The position numbers were made by a program, and so were the translations under genes. From contig JAZGTN010000073.1 in assembly GCA_037783415.1 (NCBI GenBank), positions 4,712,001 to 4,776,000 on the forward strand: DNA of 64,000 nt. Direction: 5' to 3'. Below are positions 12,734-24,717 of the stretch, in pieces. Positions within the stretch are counted from its first letter, which is position 1; each line of letters opens with the position of its first letter. The DNA is from Leptasterias polaris. Lineage: Eukaryota; Echinodermata; Asteroidea; Forcipulatida; Asteriidae. The notes below the pieces were generated by a model. The model was not told the DNA's origin, ran no database searches, and saw nothing but the letters and a program-made list of their open reading frames with translations.

Positions 12734-14636
12734 TGGTGACACGAGTTCTGCTCACCGCTGCGTACTCGAGCGTTTATTAGCCCCAGTAGTGGCGGGAAAA
12801 GGGACCGAAGATAAAAGGAGGTATAATTAATGTGCAACTTCAGTGACATTATGTGTAAAGCACTTAAAGATGATTAAAATACAATATTAGGTCATTACAC
12901 AATTCATACCGATTTAATTAAAATATTAAAGAAAAACTAGATATAATGGCTTACAGAGAAAACTTTGACATTGAGGAAACATTTACATTAACTGACGTTC
13001 TGGGCAATGCACACCTACAGAGACACGCCCCTACCGCACGATGTTAGTCTTGCCCATAGCCTGTGCATGTACCGCGCGAAACATTGAGAGCTGATCAAAA
13101 TGCGTGATTTTGTTTCATTCACACACAAACAAAAACTTGGAAACATGAGGTCCATAGTTTTTGTTCTTGTACACGCGATGCTGCACTGGCCATATTGCAC
13201 GCCGTCTGTGCAAAAAATGTCAATAAACACTTTCAGGCGTTATAAAGGCAAAATATATATTTTTAGAGCAAAAATAAAACGCAAATGTATAAATATGTCC
13301 ATGGAGGTTTCTGTGCTTTGGTTGTTCGAAGGAAGAAAAAAAATAACCATGGTGTGATGGTCATTGTGAAATGAACACACAAACTAACATATTCTCACAA
13401 ACTAACCCGAATAAGATTACAGATAATCCGATTGGTTTCCTTAAGAAAATATTTTGTTTCGCTATAAATTGAACAAAATTGCCACAAACTTGGCCACCAA
13501 AGTGGTTAAAAATATAGGAAATTAATGCAGTTTAAATGTTAATTTTAAATCAAATGCAAACATAATGGTTTTAAAGGAAAAATATATACAAGTTTACCTT
13601 CATTATTAATGTGTAAGTCCTTATTAATGGTAACAAACAGTTTAAAATATACGAATATGTATTGTTAATTTTATACTAATGCCACTTCATGAATTATTAT
13701 ATTATATCAAAATAAATGTACATTTATTTGGATCGGAGGTATTAAATCTGAACTAGATTGTCTGTGTCAGAGCCGAGAGAGTTTCGACATAGAGGGACCA
13801 GTTTTCTTTGGTCACGTGGTTGCTTAACGCCATTTTTGGTCCAAATGCAGCACAACCCAATGGGCAGACTAGTCCGACACCCAGTATTCTTCTATATGCG
13901 TTTTTTGTGTGTGACACAAAATGGCTTCTAGCTCTAGTCGCAAGTTGTCACACCTCTCTTAACGTTACGCCCTCAATGTCAACTGTTGTAAAAGAGTACC
14001 ACAACATGTGACATGCCTGCGTGACAAACTAAACTAGATCAACAAATTGGAAGGCTGAACATTAAATTTTTTTCCCACACAACTCAAATGTCAGCGAGCA
14101 AAGAAAAGTGGCGCAGCATTCTCCAGGATTAATAACCTTGCACCAAAAAGTAAAAAAAAAAAAACTTCTTTCTAATGCCTGTGTGTTCTACGGAATTTCA
14201 AAGTTAAACTTTCAGAAGATAAAGAAAACTGAGTCGATACAAAATGGCGACTATTTACGAAATATTTATTTTAAAAATAAAATAAAAAATGTGACCAACA
14301 TCAAATGTCTTCTTAATATTGGTTGAGAACCCTTGCAGTCATAGTCAAGCCCAGAACTAGATTCCTTTTTTACACGGTTTCGTCGCTAAATACCCTTTTT
14401 GCTATCTATTTCTTTGTATGAAGGAGTGAGTTTTCATTAAAAAACATCAAGTCTTGATTGTTAATCTTTGGAATGGATTGCATTCATACATAACAATGTA
14501 TTTAGCAAAAACGAAGATCCAAAAAAAATAAACAAATAAAAATCAAAAACAAATTAAAAAAATAGACATTTTAAAAAGAAAACATCCAACCTTATTAATT
14601 TGGTTGTTGCCATCTTGTTATATCTCTCTTCTTTTC

Positions 14637-17600
14637 CTAGCGTCGGTTATTATTATTACCACCACTTCGCTGCTCAAAGTACATGAAGTCCTGAAGAATA
14701 TAAAATTGAGGGGAAAAAATATAAAATGATCATTTAGACTAGAAGTAGCAAGGGAAAGCAGTTACATGCATGTGTATACTATGCTCACATTATACAAGCA
14801 ATTGCATTAATTTATATACAAAGGTACATTTAAAGTACACTTGATTGAAAGAGCTGAAACAGATAGTCGCAGCCAGTGTTCTTGCTTTGTGTGAACAATC
14901 ATACATGAAATAACAACCTGTGAAATTTTGGGATTAATCCATTGAGCGAGTCAGGAGAAAATAGAGAAAAACAATTAACAATTTTCAGCCAAACACATTT
15001 TAGTTATTTTTGGCTGTAACGACCAAAATCAGCTCGAATTGAAAAAATGAATTCCTAGGCCTGTTCATAATCATAATGACTTCATTTCAGAGAGAAATAT
15101 TTTGCAGAAAATAATTAGGAGCTTTATTTAAATGAGTAAGATTTCAGACTAAAATTAAACAAAGATTTTTTTAAAAACCCCATTACCAATCCTGTATATC
15201 GTAGGAAGTCCTGTATACAAGGCGACCCTGAAATCGAGGCAAATCTTTTACGTCACTGCGCGCGATGTAAGCAGTCCCTAGATACAATTTTTAGTTTTAA
15301 CTTGCCAAACATCGAGTCTCCTCTCCTTTGACCAAAATTTAGAAACACGTAAGGCTCCACTGGTTAGTTGCACTTGTAAATGCAAAAAGTTGTGGTATTT
15401 TAGGCATTTCTACAAGGTACAAAAGTATGTCATAGGCCCTGTCGGGGCCATAACAAAATTATACCCACCGAAAAAGTTTCATCAAACACTTTTTCAATTC
15501 ACAATTCACGATGATCAAATCATGTGACTCATTATTCAGCTGAGCATTCTGGGGGGAAAATACAGAGGCCTAAAGAAGCCATGTGCCTTGCCTTGAAAAC
15601 AGGTCAAACTCCAAACAAATGGGACGCTATTGAAATCATCGAAGATCGGTGCGTGGTGTAGAATGAAAGTTTCAACGTCCATCAAGTTTTAATATATGTT
15701 TGCATACTTATAATAAACAAAGGAAGGTAATTAGGGCATCAGTTGATATACTGCATCAGTTTGGTTTTTTTTCAATCCAAAGAAAAAGGCATGGTACCTC
15801 GAAAACCGGACGGGGAGGATACACCTTTACAGGGTATACTTTGGTAATTGTCAAATACCCTAATCCTCACTTGGTGTATCCCAACATAAGCATAAAATAG
15901 CAAACCTGTAATAATTCGGGCTCAATTGGTAATCGTAGTTGCAAGAAAAAAATGAAGAAAAAAAACCACCCTTTTTGCATAGACTAGGCCTACTGTGCGA
16001 TTTTATATGGTGCCCAGCCTTTCTCAGATTCAAATTTTCCGGTGAAAAAGTACCTCCTTTTCTAAATTTACATTACTTCAAAGGGTGTCGTTTCAAACAA
16101 TGTTTTATAATATAAACATCTCTCCAGAGCTATTTAGAAAAAAAAAAATAAAAAATTCATGGTCAATAATTTTTGGAGCATCACAAGATGGCTGTTAGCT
16201 GTACTTTTCTCTGTTTAGGTAAGATAGTAGGAAATGAAAACTCACGATCAAGAACACTGCTCCAAGAAGCGTTGACTTAAGCTTCACGTCTAAGTCAGCT
16301 GGGACTGAAATAAACAAAAGTGTCCCAAAATGGGTTAAGAAAGTTATTGGCTGCAGAAAGGAATTACCTGTTTATGGAATTGGTTATTATATTATTATCT
16401 CGAGAAGGCATCACAGGGAATCTGATAGCGCCCTCTTTTGACTTAACTTCCTTCAGCCCATCGGGAGAAGAAGACCACCGTAAGCAAACTTAAACTAGCG
16501 AGTTCAATTAATGTAAAGCGCGTTGATACGCTATTGTAAAAAGCGCTACATAAGAACTAGTTTTTAAAAAGTATTACCTTGTCTAAGCGGTAATTGATAA
16601 GAGTTGCAATTTCAGAATGGTATAAATCATTTTCAGTGTTAAAGGGTCTGTATTATACGTTTGGTAATGACTCTGAAAATTAATGGCAATAAAAACGTAC
16701 ATGGTAAGAAGACAGCAGCTTAGGATAGTATAATGCATTTTCAGAAACTTTCACTTCGAAGTACTACAGTTATTGAAAAATATATCAATGTTTATTCCAA
16801 AAAATGTTAATCTGAGAAGCGTTACGGCCGTAACGCTTCTCAGACCATAATAGCAAGGAACCTTTGAAGTACAACTACGGTTGTAACTACTTCTGTTCCT
16901 TGCTCTATGCTCAGACTGTGTATTTCTGTCCGGAATTTTCTTCCTGCGTGGAAATATTCGCTCCGGTTTTTCGGTGATATCTCAAAAACGCTTCCACATT
17001 TTGAAGTGAAATTCAGTAGGCTCCAATTACCAAACGTATTCAGCACCTTTAAAAAACCTAAAAAGCTTACATGTAACGCCAAAGTTGTCTGCATTAGTGT
17101 ACATCTCCTTGACATATCCACTCCACTGTTTGCTGACTTTACCGACCTCATTTGCCAAGTCCTCGCTCAACACCTGTAGAGGAGGATACAACACAAATGT
17201 GGGATTAATAAGAATTTGGGATTAATTATGAACACAATATTTTGGTATGGTGCCTAATCACCACAGAAATGAAATAAACTAAACATGGGTTGAGAGAAAA
17301 ATCAAATGGTCCCCAAGACCCCTGACACTCCGGGCAGATGCTCTTCCAACAACTGAGCTATGAGGCACAGCGGTATACTCCCTCAGGTTTTCCCTAAGAA
17401 CCACATTTTTCTCTCGGTGTTGCATGGATTAATTATGATAATTTACGTTTACGAAAGTCCGTCAGATTACAGCTTGGTTTATTAATTAATTAACAAAGCT
17501 AAATAATTTCAATTCAACTCAAGAAAATATTCATTTATACATACTCTCAAAAATGAGAGAATATTGTGGTGAATCGTAAATAATGTTAAAATGAAGAATG

Positions 17601-20600
17601 AAGATGTACATTAATTAAGATAATGCAAACAGTATAATAGAATCAGAAACATGAGTGTGGAGGGCCATGGGTGAATTGGGAACTCTTTGGTTATGGGGGT
17701 TGATTTGCCCAAAATTTTACACAGATCAAAACATAAGTGCTAACTTCCAACTTCTAATGAATTCTCCTTCTTTTTGCTTTCTTTGTCCAATTGTTTTAAC
17801 TTCTTGTTGAGTGGACATTTGCCCGGCGTACCTCTTGAGTCGGACGTTGGTGATGGAGGCTGATTAAAAAAGTCCAAACTAGTATAAATCAGAGACGAAA
17901 GACTAAACATGCAGACACACATTGGACTGGACTCAGATAAGCATGATTACATGAGGAAAATTGATAAAAAGTATTATTTAAACAGCAAGGTAATAGGGAT
18001 TTCGAAACCGGCCCGAGTGATTTGCCTGTGGATTTTTCTTTTTCACAGAACTCGGGAAAGTACCGAGTAGGCCTATACAGTGCTTAACACACATCGGTGT
18101 AAGAATAAAAACCAAATTATATTCCTTATCCCCGATGCGATGCAAATTTACAATGTAGACAACAAGATGGAGCTTATGGGCACATTTTGATTAATATGAC
18201 AATACTTCTATTACATGCTTACAAAATTACAAATCAATTCTAAGACCAGCCAGTTCATTGAAACAACCCAACTAATAACGAATATTACCGTGAACAAAAA
18301 CTTAGGTTCAACAGCAAAAGTTATACACGTATAACATATAAGACGTATTACATGAGTGATGACGTAATATGGCTTTTTGGCGAATCTTTCTGAAAAGCAC
18401 AGGAGGTATTCAAAATTATTGTTTTTCACACAATTAACATCTTTTTAATCTCATGTGAACTCAATTTTCTTGTTGATTGAAAAAAAAATTACAAAATTTC
18501 AGCAAAGATCACTTGTTGCCGCTTTCGTTCAAGGTCTTTAAATTAAGTTTGCTTGGATTGTCTTCATCGACAGCTCTTCGTGAAACTTACATTAAACTCC
18601 TGGTCCGCTGTGCACCAGGGCCCAACACATATACAGCCAGGGCCGCGAATCCTCAACATGGTTTCTTTGTTAGCGTTCATGACGTCGAAGTGCGGGTACC
18701 AGCCACTTGTACTAAATAGACAGTGGTAGAAGGAGATACCAGTTATTTTAAACACATTTTTATTGGCTTATTCTTCTTTCAAATCAGAAGCAAAAAAAAT
18801 ACCATGACCGGTATTGGGGAGAGCGTATTCCCCACAATTATTGTCCTCTTGTACAGAAGAACACACCCCCTCCCCCTAAAATCCTCTTCAGAATTCCTGA
18901 GACTCCAAGCACAACATGAAGACACAGTATTTGGATACAACATGCCCCCATATCGAGCACAAGATGTTCAGTGTCAAAACTGGGGGTAGTTAAAACCCTC
19001 CATGTTAAAACTGACACCATTGTGTGTTGACACATAATAGAAAAAAGACAAAAAATCAAAATCAAAACTTACACCATAGGGTGCTAAAATAACACTAACT
19101 TCAGTCGACACAATATACATCATGCACATGACGTCATTTGAGTAAGGCGCCCTCGCCTGGAGGTCAAAAGGAAGATGTTCATTGGGTAATCCTGTGCGCC
19201 GCGCGTACAAAGCTGTGCGTTTTCATTGTTTCATCATCACTTTACCTCTAAGATGGTGGCTTGCTGACGTCAATGCATAGATTGGTGTTATTTTTACACG
19301 CTATGATGTTAATTAATATTCTCTCTTAATAACACCAATCTATGCATTGACGTCAGCAAGCCGCCATCTTGGAGGTAAAGTGACAACACTCATGGTGTCA
19401 ATTTTAACACCCCTGTTTTGCAGTGTAAATAAAACTAGAATTCAAAACTAGCAATCCGGGTTCCGGATACTTACGCCTGCCGAACGTATCCGATGACCTG
19501 ACCGACGGGTGCCTCTATAGCAACATCCATGGCACAGCTGTCGGACGAAGCGCACCAGCAGCATCCGGCACAGCACTTGAACTCTCGAGACACTCGCATC
19601 ACTTCCTAACAATTTGTAAAATGCAGAGATAAATGTTGAGACACACTTTGTTAACTTTTGTTATCAATGAAATTGATCATTTTTATTAAAGGAAATTGCA
19701 ATTGGTACATAAGGAAATTGCAATTGGTACATGAGGCAATGGAATAAGCACAAGAGTCTATGTAAACATTGCATTGGTGAGCAAGTGCTGGTGTCAAAGG
19801 GGATCTTGTGTTCTCCGCCGGTGATTCTGTGTGCCCCCCCCCCCCCCCCCCACGGCGAACTGTACAAACTTAGTTTGTTAACGCCCTCTTTTGACTCAAC
19901 TTCCTTCAGCACATGTTAACTTACACAAAATCCCCTGTGACGCCGTTATTGCAGAATATGATCACTCTCGTAACATTGAATAGTCCTCGTGAAATGGAGT
20001 AGTCCAGATTTATTATTTAAACTACAGAAAATTTCAGTGACAGTAAACACGCCCTCTATTGCTTAAAAGTGTAATCAAATCTCTCAAAAAAGACTACGGC
20101 CGTTTCTGAATTGTCGGCTACGGCGGCTGCGGCTGGGTCACGGTGTCATCATGCGTTGAAGAATAGGCTGCCCTTAGCAACACCCTTAGCAACAGCTGTA
20201 GCCAAAGCCACTAATTGAGACACGGCCTGTAGTGAAAAATGTACCTGATGCATGTTGTCGGTGATGTGCATTATGAAGCCGCGAGACGGTCCGCAGCATT
20301 GTCTCTGAAATTCGTCCGACTCTAAAACAGGCCAATTAAATACAGCACGATTAAATTAACAAGAATGGAATTTTAAATCTTTATTTTTGATATGAACGGG
20401 TTACCATTCCCGTCTCGATATTTATATAAAATGGATTATAAAGTGCCATGTGCATAAATGTAAAGTGTAAGTATTCCTCCAAACATAACCCAAAGAGAAC
20501 AGACGACCAAGCCGACACAACTACACCAATCAATAGCCTCACAATTGGCAACCTGGCAACCATTCGCCAGTGTTGACTATACTACCTCGTAACCTTTTCT

Positions 20601-23199
20601 CAAGAGCCGTTCAGATTTAGAACAGGCTACCAGTGGTTGCAGTCACTGCAACCAATCTGACAGGGTTCCAGAGAGAAGCACTGGCAGCTAGAACAGGGAT
20701 GGAGCTGCCAATCTCTCTCGTCTCAGTACAAATAATGACAATAGACCTTATGCATATGACGTCATTTGAGTAGGGCGCCCTCACCTAGAGGTCAAAAGGA
20801 AGATGCTCATTGGCCAGTCTTGTGCGCCGCGCGTACAAATCAGCGCGTTTCCATTGTTTCATCATCAGTTTACCTCTAAGATGGCGGCTTGGTGACGTCA
20901 ATGCATAAGGTCTATTTCGCCATCTTGTATTAAGCACCTTATAAACAGCACCAACACAGAGCACACAAGGGGTGCGTTTTCGCGGTCGTAACCAATAACT
21001 GTTTCGGTTGATTTTGCTATTAGTTAATCACTGGCCATTGACCGAAACAGTTATTGGTTACGACCGCGAAAACGCACCCCTGGTTGGCTGGTTGAGACGG
21101 GCCTCCTGGTTTGTTGCACACGGACCGATCCCTTTAAATTATTTGGTCATGTGTGGGGCCCACTGCCGTGGTGCGAGTCACCTTGGTTGGTTAGTTGGTT
21201 GGTTGGTTGGTTGGTTGGTTGATTGGTTGGTAGGTAGATGTCTGGCTACAGCTGTGTTCTGATCAAACTCACCTTCATGGGCGAAGTAGATCTGCTGCCC
21301 CACGCTGTTCTTTATTTGGTATCTGTTTGCAGTTTCCCAGTTCGTAAGCACTGAAAGGTGCAATTTGACACGAAAATTGTACAAGACTTTAAAAAACAAT
21401 AATAATATTAATAGCGTAATCTTATAATTATAGCTCCAAAGTTCACCTAAAAAGATGCCCAATGCGTTTCACAAAGATAAGATTTGTAAAGGGTTAAGGC
21501 CAAACACAATTTAAATAAAATGATGGCCATACAATTCTAAACTTCCATTCAATCTAAATGTTTCTTAAAAGGTCGTAACTGGTTTTGTCATTTCATTTGA
21601 ACCAAAGTAGGCCTACTCCCATAAAATTTACATTCTAAATCTACGTGAGGTACGTCGAGGTCACAACACTTCCTTAGGTCAAAGGTAGGTTTCTGGCCAT
21701 AAGTGGACAATTAAAATTTTTAAATGGTCATGTTTTAATTAAGGTTCTGAGCTTTAATATTCTCTACAGTATAGAGCCCGAGAACAAAACAGAAAGGGGA
21801 GAATTCTAAAGACTGGGGTGCTCCACAAGGAATGTTGTGCACAAAATATATCGGGGAATTTTAAGTACAGGGAAAACAGAAAGAAAACAAAAATTTCTCC
21901 AAAGGGATTTAAAAATAAAATGCGTGGACGGTGATAATTTTCAAAAATGAGGTTAAGATTAGGAATCAATTTGACAAAAATAACTTGGCATAAAGGCATA
22001 AATTTACCCTCAATTAACTCCACTTGTTGGTGGACAAGAAGCTGATCTATCTGCGTTAAATATTCCAGACCAGGCGGACATCCGGGAATTGACTGAGGGG
22101 AAGGCATCCACTGCGTAGGCGCTGGTTGACCAGGCAAATGTCCCGGCTGACCCACTATCTGAGATTGAAGGTAGACGATACAGTTAAAGGCACTGGACAG
22201 TGGACACCTTTGGTAATTGTCAAATACCAGTGTTCTCACTTGGTGTATCCCAACATATGCATAAAATAACAAATCTGTGAAAATTTGGACTCAATTGGTC
22301 ATCGAAGTTGCAAGAGAATAATGAAAGAAAAAACATCCTTGTTGCACAAATTTGTGTGTTTTCAGATGCCTAATAAAAGGCTTCTGGCTGAAGTCATGTA
22401 ATGCTTTTTGGACAGTTACAGGTATCTTTCAGTTGATGAGCTATAAAGAGTTTGACCATGTATAGAGCTTTTACTAATTATTGGGCACTTTCACAAGAAT
22501 CTACCATCTTATAAACCCAAATTGTCTTCATGTCATACATTTTAAACCAAATCTACCGTATCTTCTAGTATCATTACATACGAGTCCTTCAAAATCCAAC
22601 TGTGGTTTTGTTTGATTATGTTAGAGTGGGTCATTAAAACAGACACCACCATAATCAGAGTCCAGCAGTTGCTGTATTGCGTTTGGATTGTGTTAGAATG
22701 AGGAATGATCGAAGTAAATCCGGGAGTTGGGGTGTAATCACTGACTTACCGGCTGACCAGGGAACCCTGGTTGACCGTGGCCCTGGGGTGGTTGACTGTA
22801 GCCCTGGGTTGGTTGTCCGTAGCCCTGTGGTGGTTGTCCGTAGCCCTGTGGTGGTTGTCCGTAGCCCTGGGGTGGTTGACCGTAGCCCTGGGGCGGTTGT
22901 CCATAGCCCTGGGGAGGTTGGCCGGCTGGCGGCTGGCTGGCTGGCGGCTGGCCGGCTGGTGGTTGTCCGTAGCCCTGCCCCTGGGGCGGTTGTCCGTAGC
23001 CCTGCCCCTGGGGCGGTTGTCCGTAGCCCTGCCCCTGGGGCGGTTGTCCGTAGCCCTGCCCCTGGGGCGGTTGTCCGTAGCCCTGGGGTGGTTGGCCATC
23101 CGGCGGCTGGTCGGCTGGTGGTTGGGCGTTTCCCTGTGGTGGTAGATCGGGCTGCACTTGCTGCATCTCTACCTTGTCCCCTTCTTCGTTATTATCCAT
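14637..23199 (-). CDS. PLSCR: Phospholipid scramblase, copy 1 (9 coding exons, 407 aa)
   Basis: Scramblases move phospholipids between the leaflets of a membrane in a Ca2+-dependent way. Coding exons (high to low): 23199-22750, 22158-22008, 21350-21273, 20321-20245, 19605-19475, 18711-18591, 17173-17071, 16304-16246, 14690-14637. All have GT-AG borders and compatible phases; the same exon sizes recur in copy 2. Seen in the product: a Pro/Gln/Gly-rich N-terminus (residues about 20-150, repeats of PPQGYGQ and PPQGQGYGQ); the family core beginning [27 protein letters not shown] (235-242); a Cys-rich stretch KCCAGCCWC (262-270) where palmitoylation occurs in the family; [10 protein letters not shown] (347-356); a Ca2+-loop-like segment N363-D374; a C-terminal membrane helix around [13 protein letters not shown], then an Asn/Arg tail. 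The start ATG follows a likely 5'-UTR acceptor (exon resumes at 23,254), so a non-coding first exon probably lies upstream. Assignment is firm; expression is unknown. Confidence 0.94.
15197..15828. mobile_element. Element F, unit-1-specific insertion in PLSCR intron 8
   Basis: A ~630-bp block absent from the paralogous position in unit 2 (35,625-35,632), where the flanks are joined. An inverted and internally interrupted copy occurs in unit 3 (about 55,280-56,310), inside spacer where units 1 and 2 lack it. Two independent locations support a mobile element. No protein is encoded and no clear terminal repeat was found. Confidence 0.75.
15829..16140 (+). mobile_element. Decayed element B in PLSCR intron 8
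   Basis: An old, diverged copy of element B (TTTGGTAATTGTCAAATACC ... GTGTATCCCAACATAAGC) shared by both units: unit 2 counterpart at 35,628-36,150. It therefore predates the duplication. Confidence 0.7.
16644..17055 (-). mobile_element. Element G abutting PLSCR exon 7
   Basis: Inverted copy of element G that ends about 16 bp from the exon 7 donor site at 17,070. The unit 2 counterpart is at 38,190-38,610, so the insertion is ancestral. It contains the inverted repeat GAGAAGCGTTACGGCCGTAA and its complement. Confidence 0.7.
17232..17425 (-). mobile_element. tRNA-related SINE with 13-bp target duplication
   Basis: A 194-bp insertion flanked by the identical 13-mer GGATTAATTATGA (17,219-17,231 and 17,426-17,438). 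The paralogous intron in unit 2 (about 38,795) is empty. On the minus strand it carries CATAGCTCAGTTGTTGGAAG followed by AGCATCTGC, a good match to a tRNA D-arm / Pol III A box; a B box is not clearly preserved. Long target duplications are typical of LINE-mobilised SINEs. It lies only about 45-60 bp upstream of the acceptor of exon 7 of PLSCR copy 1, where a branch point would be expected. Confidence 0.8.
19117..19283 (-). mobile_element. MITE family A, degenerate ancestral copy (unit 1)
   Basis: A diverged inverted family A element in PLSCR intron 5, with its counterpart in unit 2 at 41,345-41,516, so it inserted before duplication. In unit 1 its inner end (GCTTGCTGACGTCAATGCAT) has been copied in inverted orientation at 19,340-19,378, creating a palindrome. 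Confidence 0.8.
19225..19380. repeat. Unit-1-specific inverted repeat at MITE end
   Basis: The arm reading CTTGCTGACGTCAATGCATA plus GATTGGTGTTATT is followed about 45 bases later by its reverse complement. Unit 2 has only the left arm followed by ordinary sequence (41,480-41,600). The second arm is therefore a new inverted copy, as expected of a fold-back or template-switch repair event (inference). Confidence 0.75.
20742..20914 (-). mobile_element. MITE family A in PLSCR copy 1 intron 3, clean insertion
   Basis: Inverted 173-bp family A element. The empty site in unit 2 (42,690-42,700, AATGACAATATCGCC) shows insertion at a TA dinucleotide with TA duplicated. The insertion is younger than the gene duplication. 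Confidence 0.92.
20969..21080. repeat. 112-bp perfect-arm palindrome in PLSCR copy 1 intron 3
   Basis: Two arms of about 40 bases, starting GGGGTGCGTTTTCGCGGTCG and ending in its complement CGACCGCGAAAACGCACCCC, are separated by about 31 bases. The arms match perfectly by eye. At the paralogous position unit 2 instead has about 300 bp of ordinary intron (42,740-43,050), so the hairpin sits exactly at a deletion junction in unit 1. Confidence 0.9.
21183..21234. repeat. (GGTT)n microsatellite
   Basis: About a dozen GGTT units with interruptions, in intron 3 about 40-90 bp downstream of the exon 3 donor (21,272) in transcript sense. A shorter (GGTT)n lies at the same place in unit 2 (43,151-43,182). 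Confidence 0.95.
22186..22390 (+). mobile_element. Truncated element B in PLSCR copy 1 intron 1
   Basis: The first ~200 bp of an element B copy, which then breaks off after GGCTTCTGGCTGAAGTC into unrelated intron sequence. The same truncation junction reappears at about 28,215, which shows that the DNA there was copied from this intron. Confidence 0.8.
22790..23110 (-). repeat. Coding minisatellite in PLSCR copy 1 exon 1
   Basis: Tandem 21- to 27-bp repeats encoding PPQGYGQ and PPQGQGYGQ. Copy 1 has four nine-residue PPQGQGYGQ units in a row, a [10 protein letters not shown] spacer, then more seven-residue units. Copy 2 (44,310-44,470) has only about eight seven-residue units and none of the nine-residue type. 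All length changes are multiples of three, so the frame is kept. Confidence 0.93.
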
Positions 23200-23703
23200 T
23201 ATATTACTTATTGATGATCACTAATAACAACCTTGCCAAACTCTCAATTTAAATCTGTAGTTGATAAAAAGAAGAACGAAAACAAGTCAGTATGCTGGGG
23301 AGCGCAGGCGGCACTGAAAGCGTACAATTCTTCCAGTTGTCGCAATCCTGACGATTTCATAATAAAGAAGAAAACAAGACGTTGAAGTTTTATGTATATC
23401 GGCCGGGTAGTACAGAGTTCACAAGTTTTTCGGAAAAGCTGTGTCTGGCAACAAGAAGGTATGGGCAGACCACATGGCTCAAATCTGGAGCAGCGCTGGA
23501 AGACTAACCCGTATTTAAAAACAATCTGAAAAACATTTCTGCTTCAAACGTTTGTCAAATTGAAATGTTTTTCAATCTCTATCTCTCAAGCCATATTGAA
23601 AAACAAACAGACCATGTATTTGAAAGTGACGTCATCGAACATTTTATTTTATTTTGACAACAATTGCACTTGAAATGTATTGAACACACCGTTTTAACTT
23701 GAG

Positions 23704-24079
23704 TTTAAAGGCACTGAACATGTTTGGTAATTATCAAAGACCAGTATTGTCACTCGGTGTATCCCAACATATGCATAAAATAACAAACCTGTGAAAATTT
23801 GGGCTGAATCGGTCATCGAAGTTGCAAGAAAATAAAGAAAGAAAAACACCCTTGTTGCACAATTTTGTGTGCTTTCAGATGCTAATGAAAGGCTTCATGC
23901 ATGAAGTCTTTTATTATTTTAGTGAGAAGTTACCTCTTTCTCAAAAACTACGTTACTTCAGAGGGAGTGGTTTCTCACAATGTTTTATACTATCAACAGC
24001 TCTTTGTTTCTCGTTACCAAGTAAGTTTTTATGCTAATATATATTTTGAGTACTTACCAACCGTGTACAGTGCCTTTAA
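23704..24079 (+). mobile_element. Element B upstream of PLSCR copy 1
   Basis: Full-length copy with AAAGGCACTG / CAGTGCCTTT ends, about 0.5 kb upstream of the start codon of copy 1, inside the 5' flank that is shared by units 0, 1 and 2. The regulatory meaning is unknown. Confidence 0.85.
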
Positions 24080-24717
24080 GACTGAGACAAAGTAGTTTTA
24101 CCCACTTTCATAAAGGCTTCACTCAATAGACACAATCGGCGACTGCGTCACGTGACCCATAGTGGGTATAAAATGTAAACAAACCAAGCAAGCAAGGCGC
24201 AGTGTGAATGGAAACGGAATGGATCACGGAACAGTGATTGACATCGCGTGTTTCTTTTTCATGACACCCATGCAACGATCAATGTATGGCCCGCCAAACA
24301 CAATGAGTTTCTACACGCTGAGAAATCTACTTAAAAATTCCGTATCGTCTGGTCGTGCGAATATTTGCGAATTGGGGCAAAAACCGTGAATATTTACGTA
24401 CTATATTCACGTAAATATATATGTTTGATGTCCCTTCAGGGCCACCATAGTATTATCATGATCGGCCATCGTTTCTTGCGTGGGTGTAAAATGTAGTTTG
24501 AAGTGGTGTCAAAAGGACTGTTTTGATATTGGACTCAATATTTTCTATACTAATGGAGCAAATGTTTGTGTTATGGTATAATGTGCAGGTGATACACACA
24601 TAGCCCAGGTTGGACTCCGTTGTTGCACAACGCGACGGTGCAGTGTAACGGATCTGGCGTCCTTCCAGGGCTAGTTACACGGGACATCCATGTTCAGATG
24701 TTTCGACAAAGACTATT

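Noticed and set aside
13604..14011. Short frames in the spacer conserved between 13,800 and 33,650
   Set aside because: Conservation is that of the duplicated DNA; stops and frames differ between units.
17300..17375. Functional tRNA gene
   Set aside because: Only the D-arm region is tRNA-like; acceptor stem, anticodon arm and B box do not fit. It is part of a SINE.
18838..19065. GGTGTTATTTT / AAAATAACACC short inverted motifs around introns as regulatory sites
   Set aside because: They look like remnants of an old dispersed repeat found also at 5,060 and 54,640; no regulatory evidence.
22677..23252. Open frames of 191, 153, 124 and 117 codons overlapping PLSCR copy 1 exon 1 in other frames and on the plus strand
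   Set aside because: They are by-products of a GC-rich in-frame repeat without stops; only the 150-codon minus frame continues into conserved exons and recurs in copy 2.
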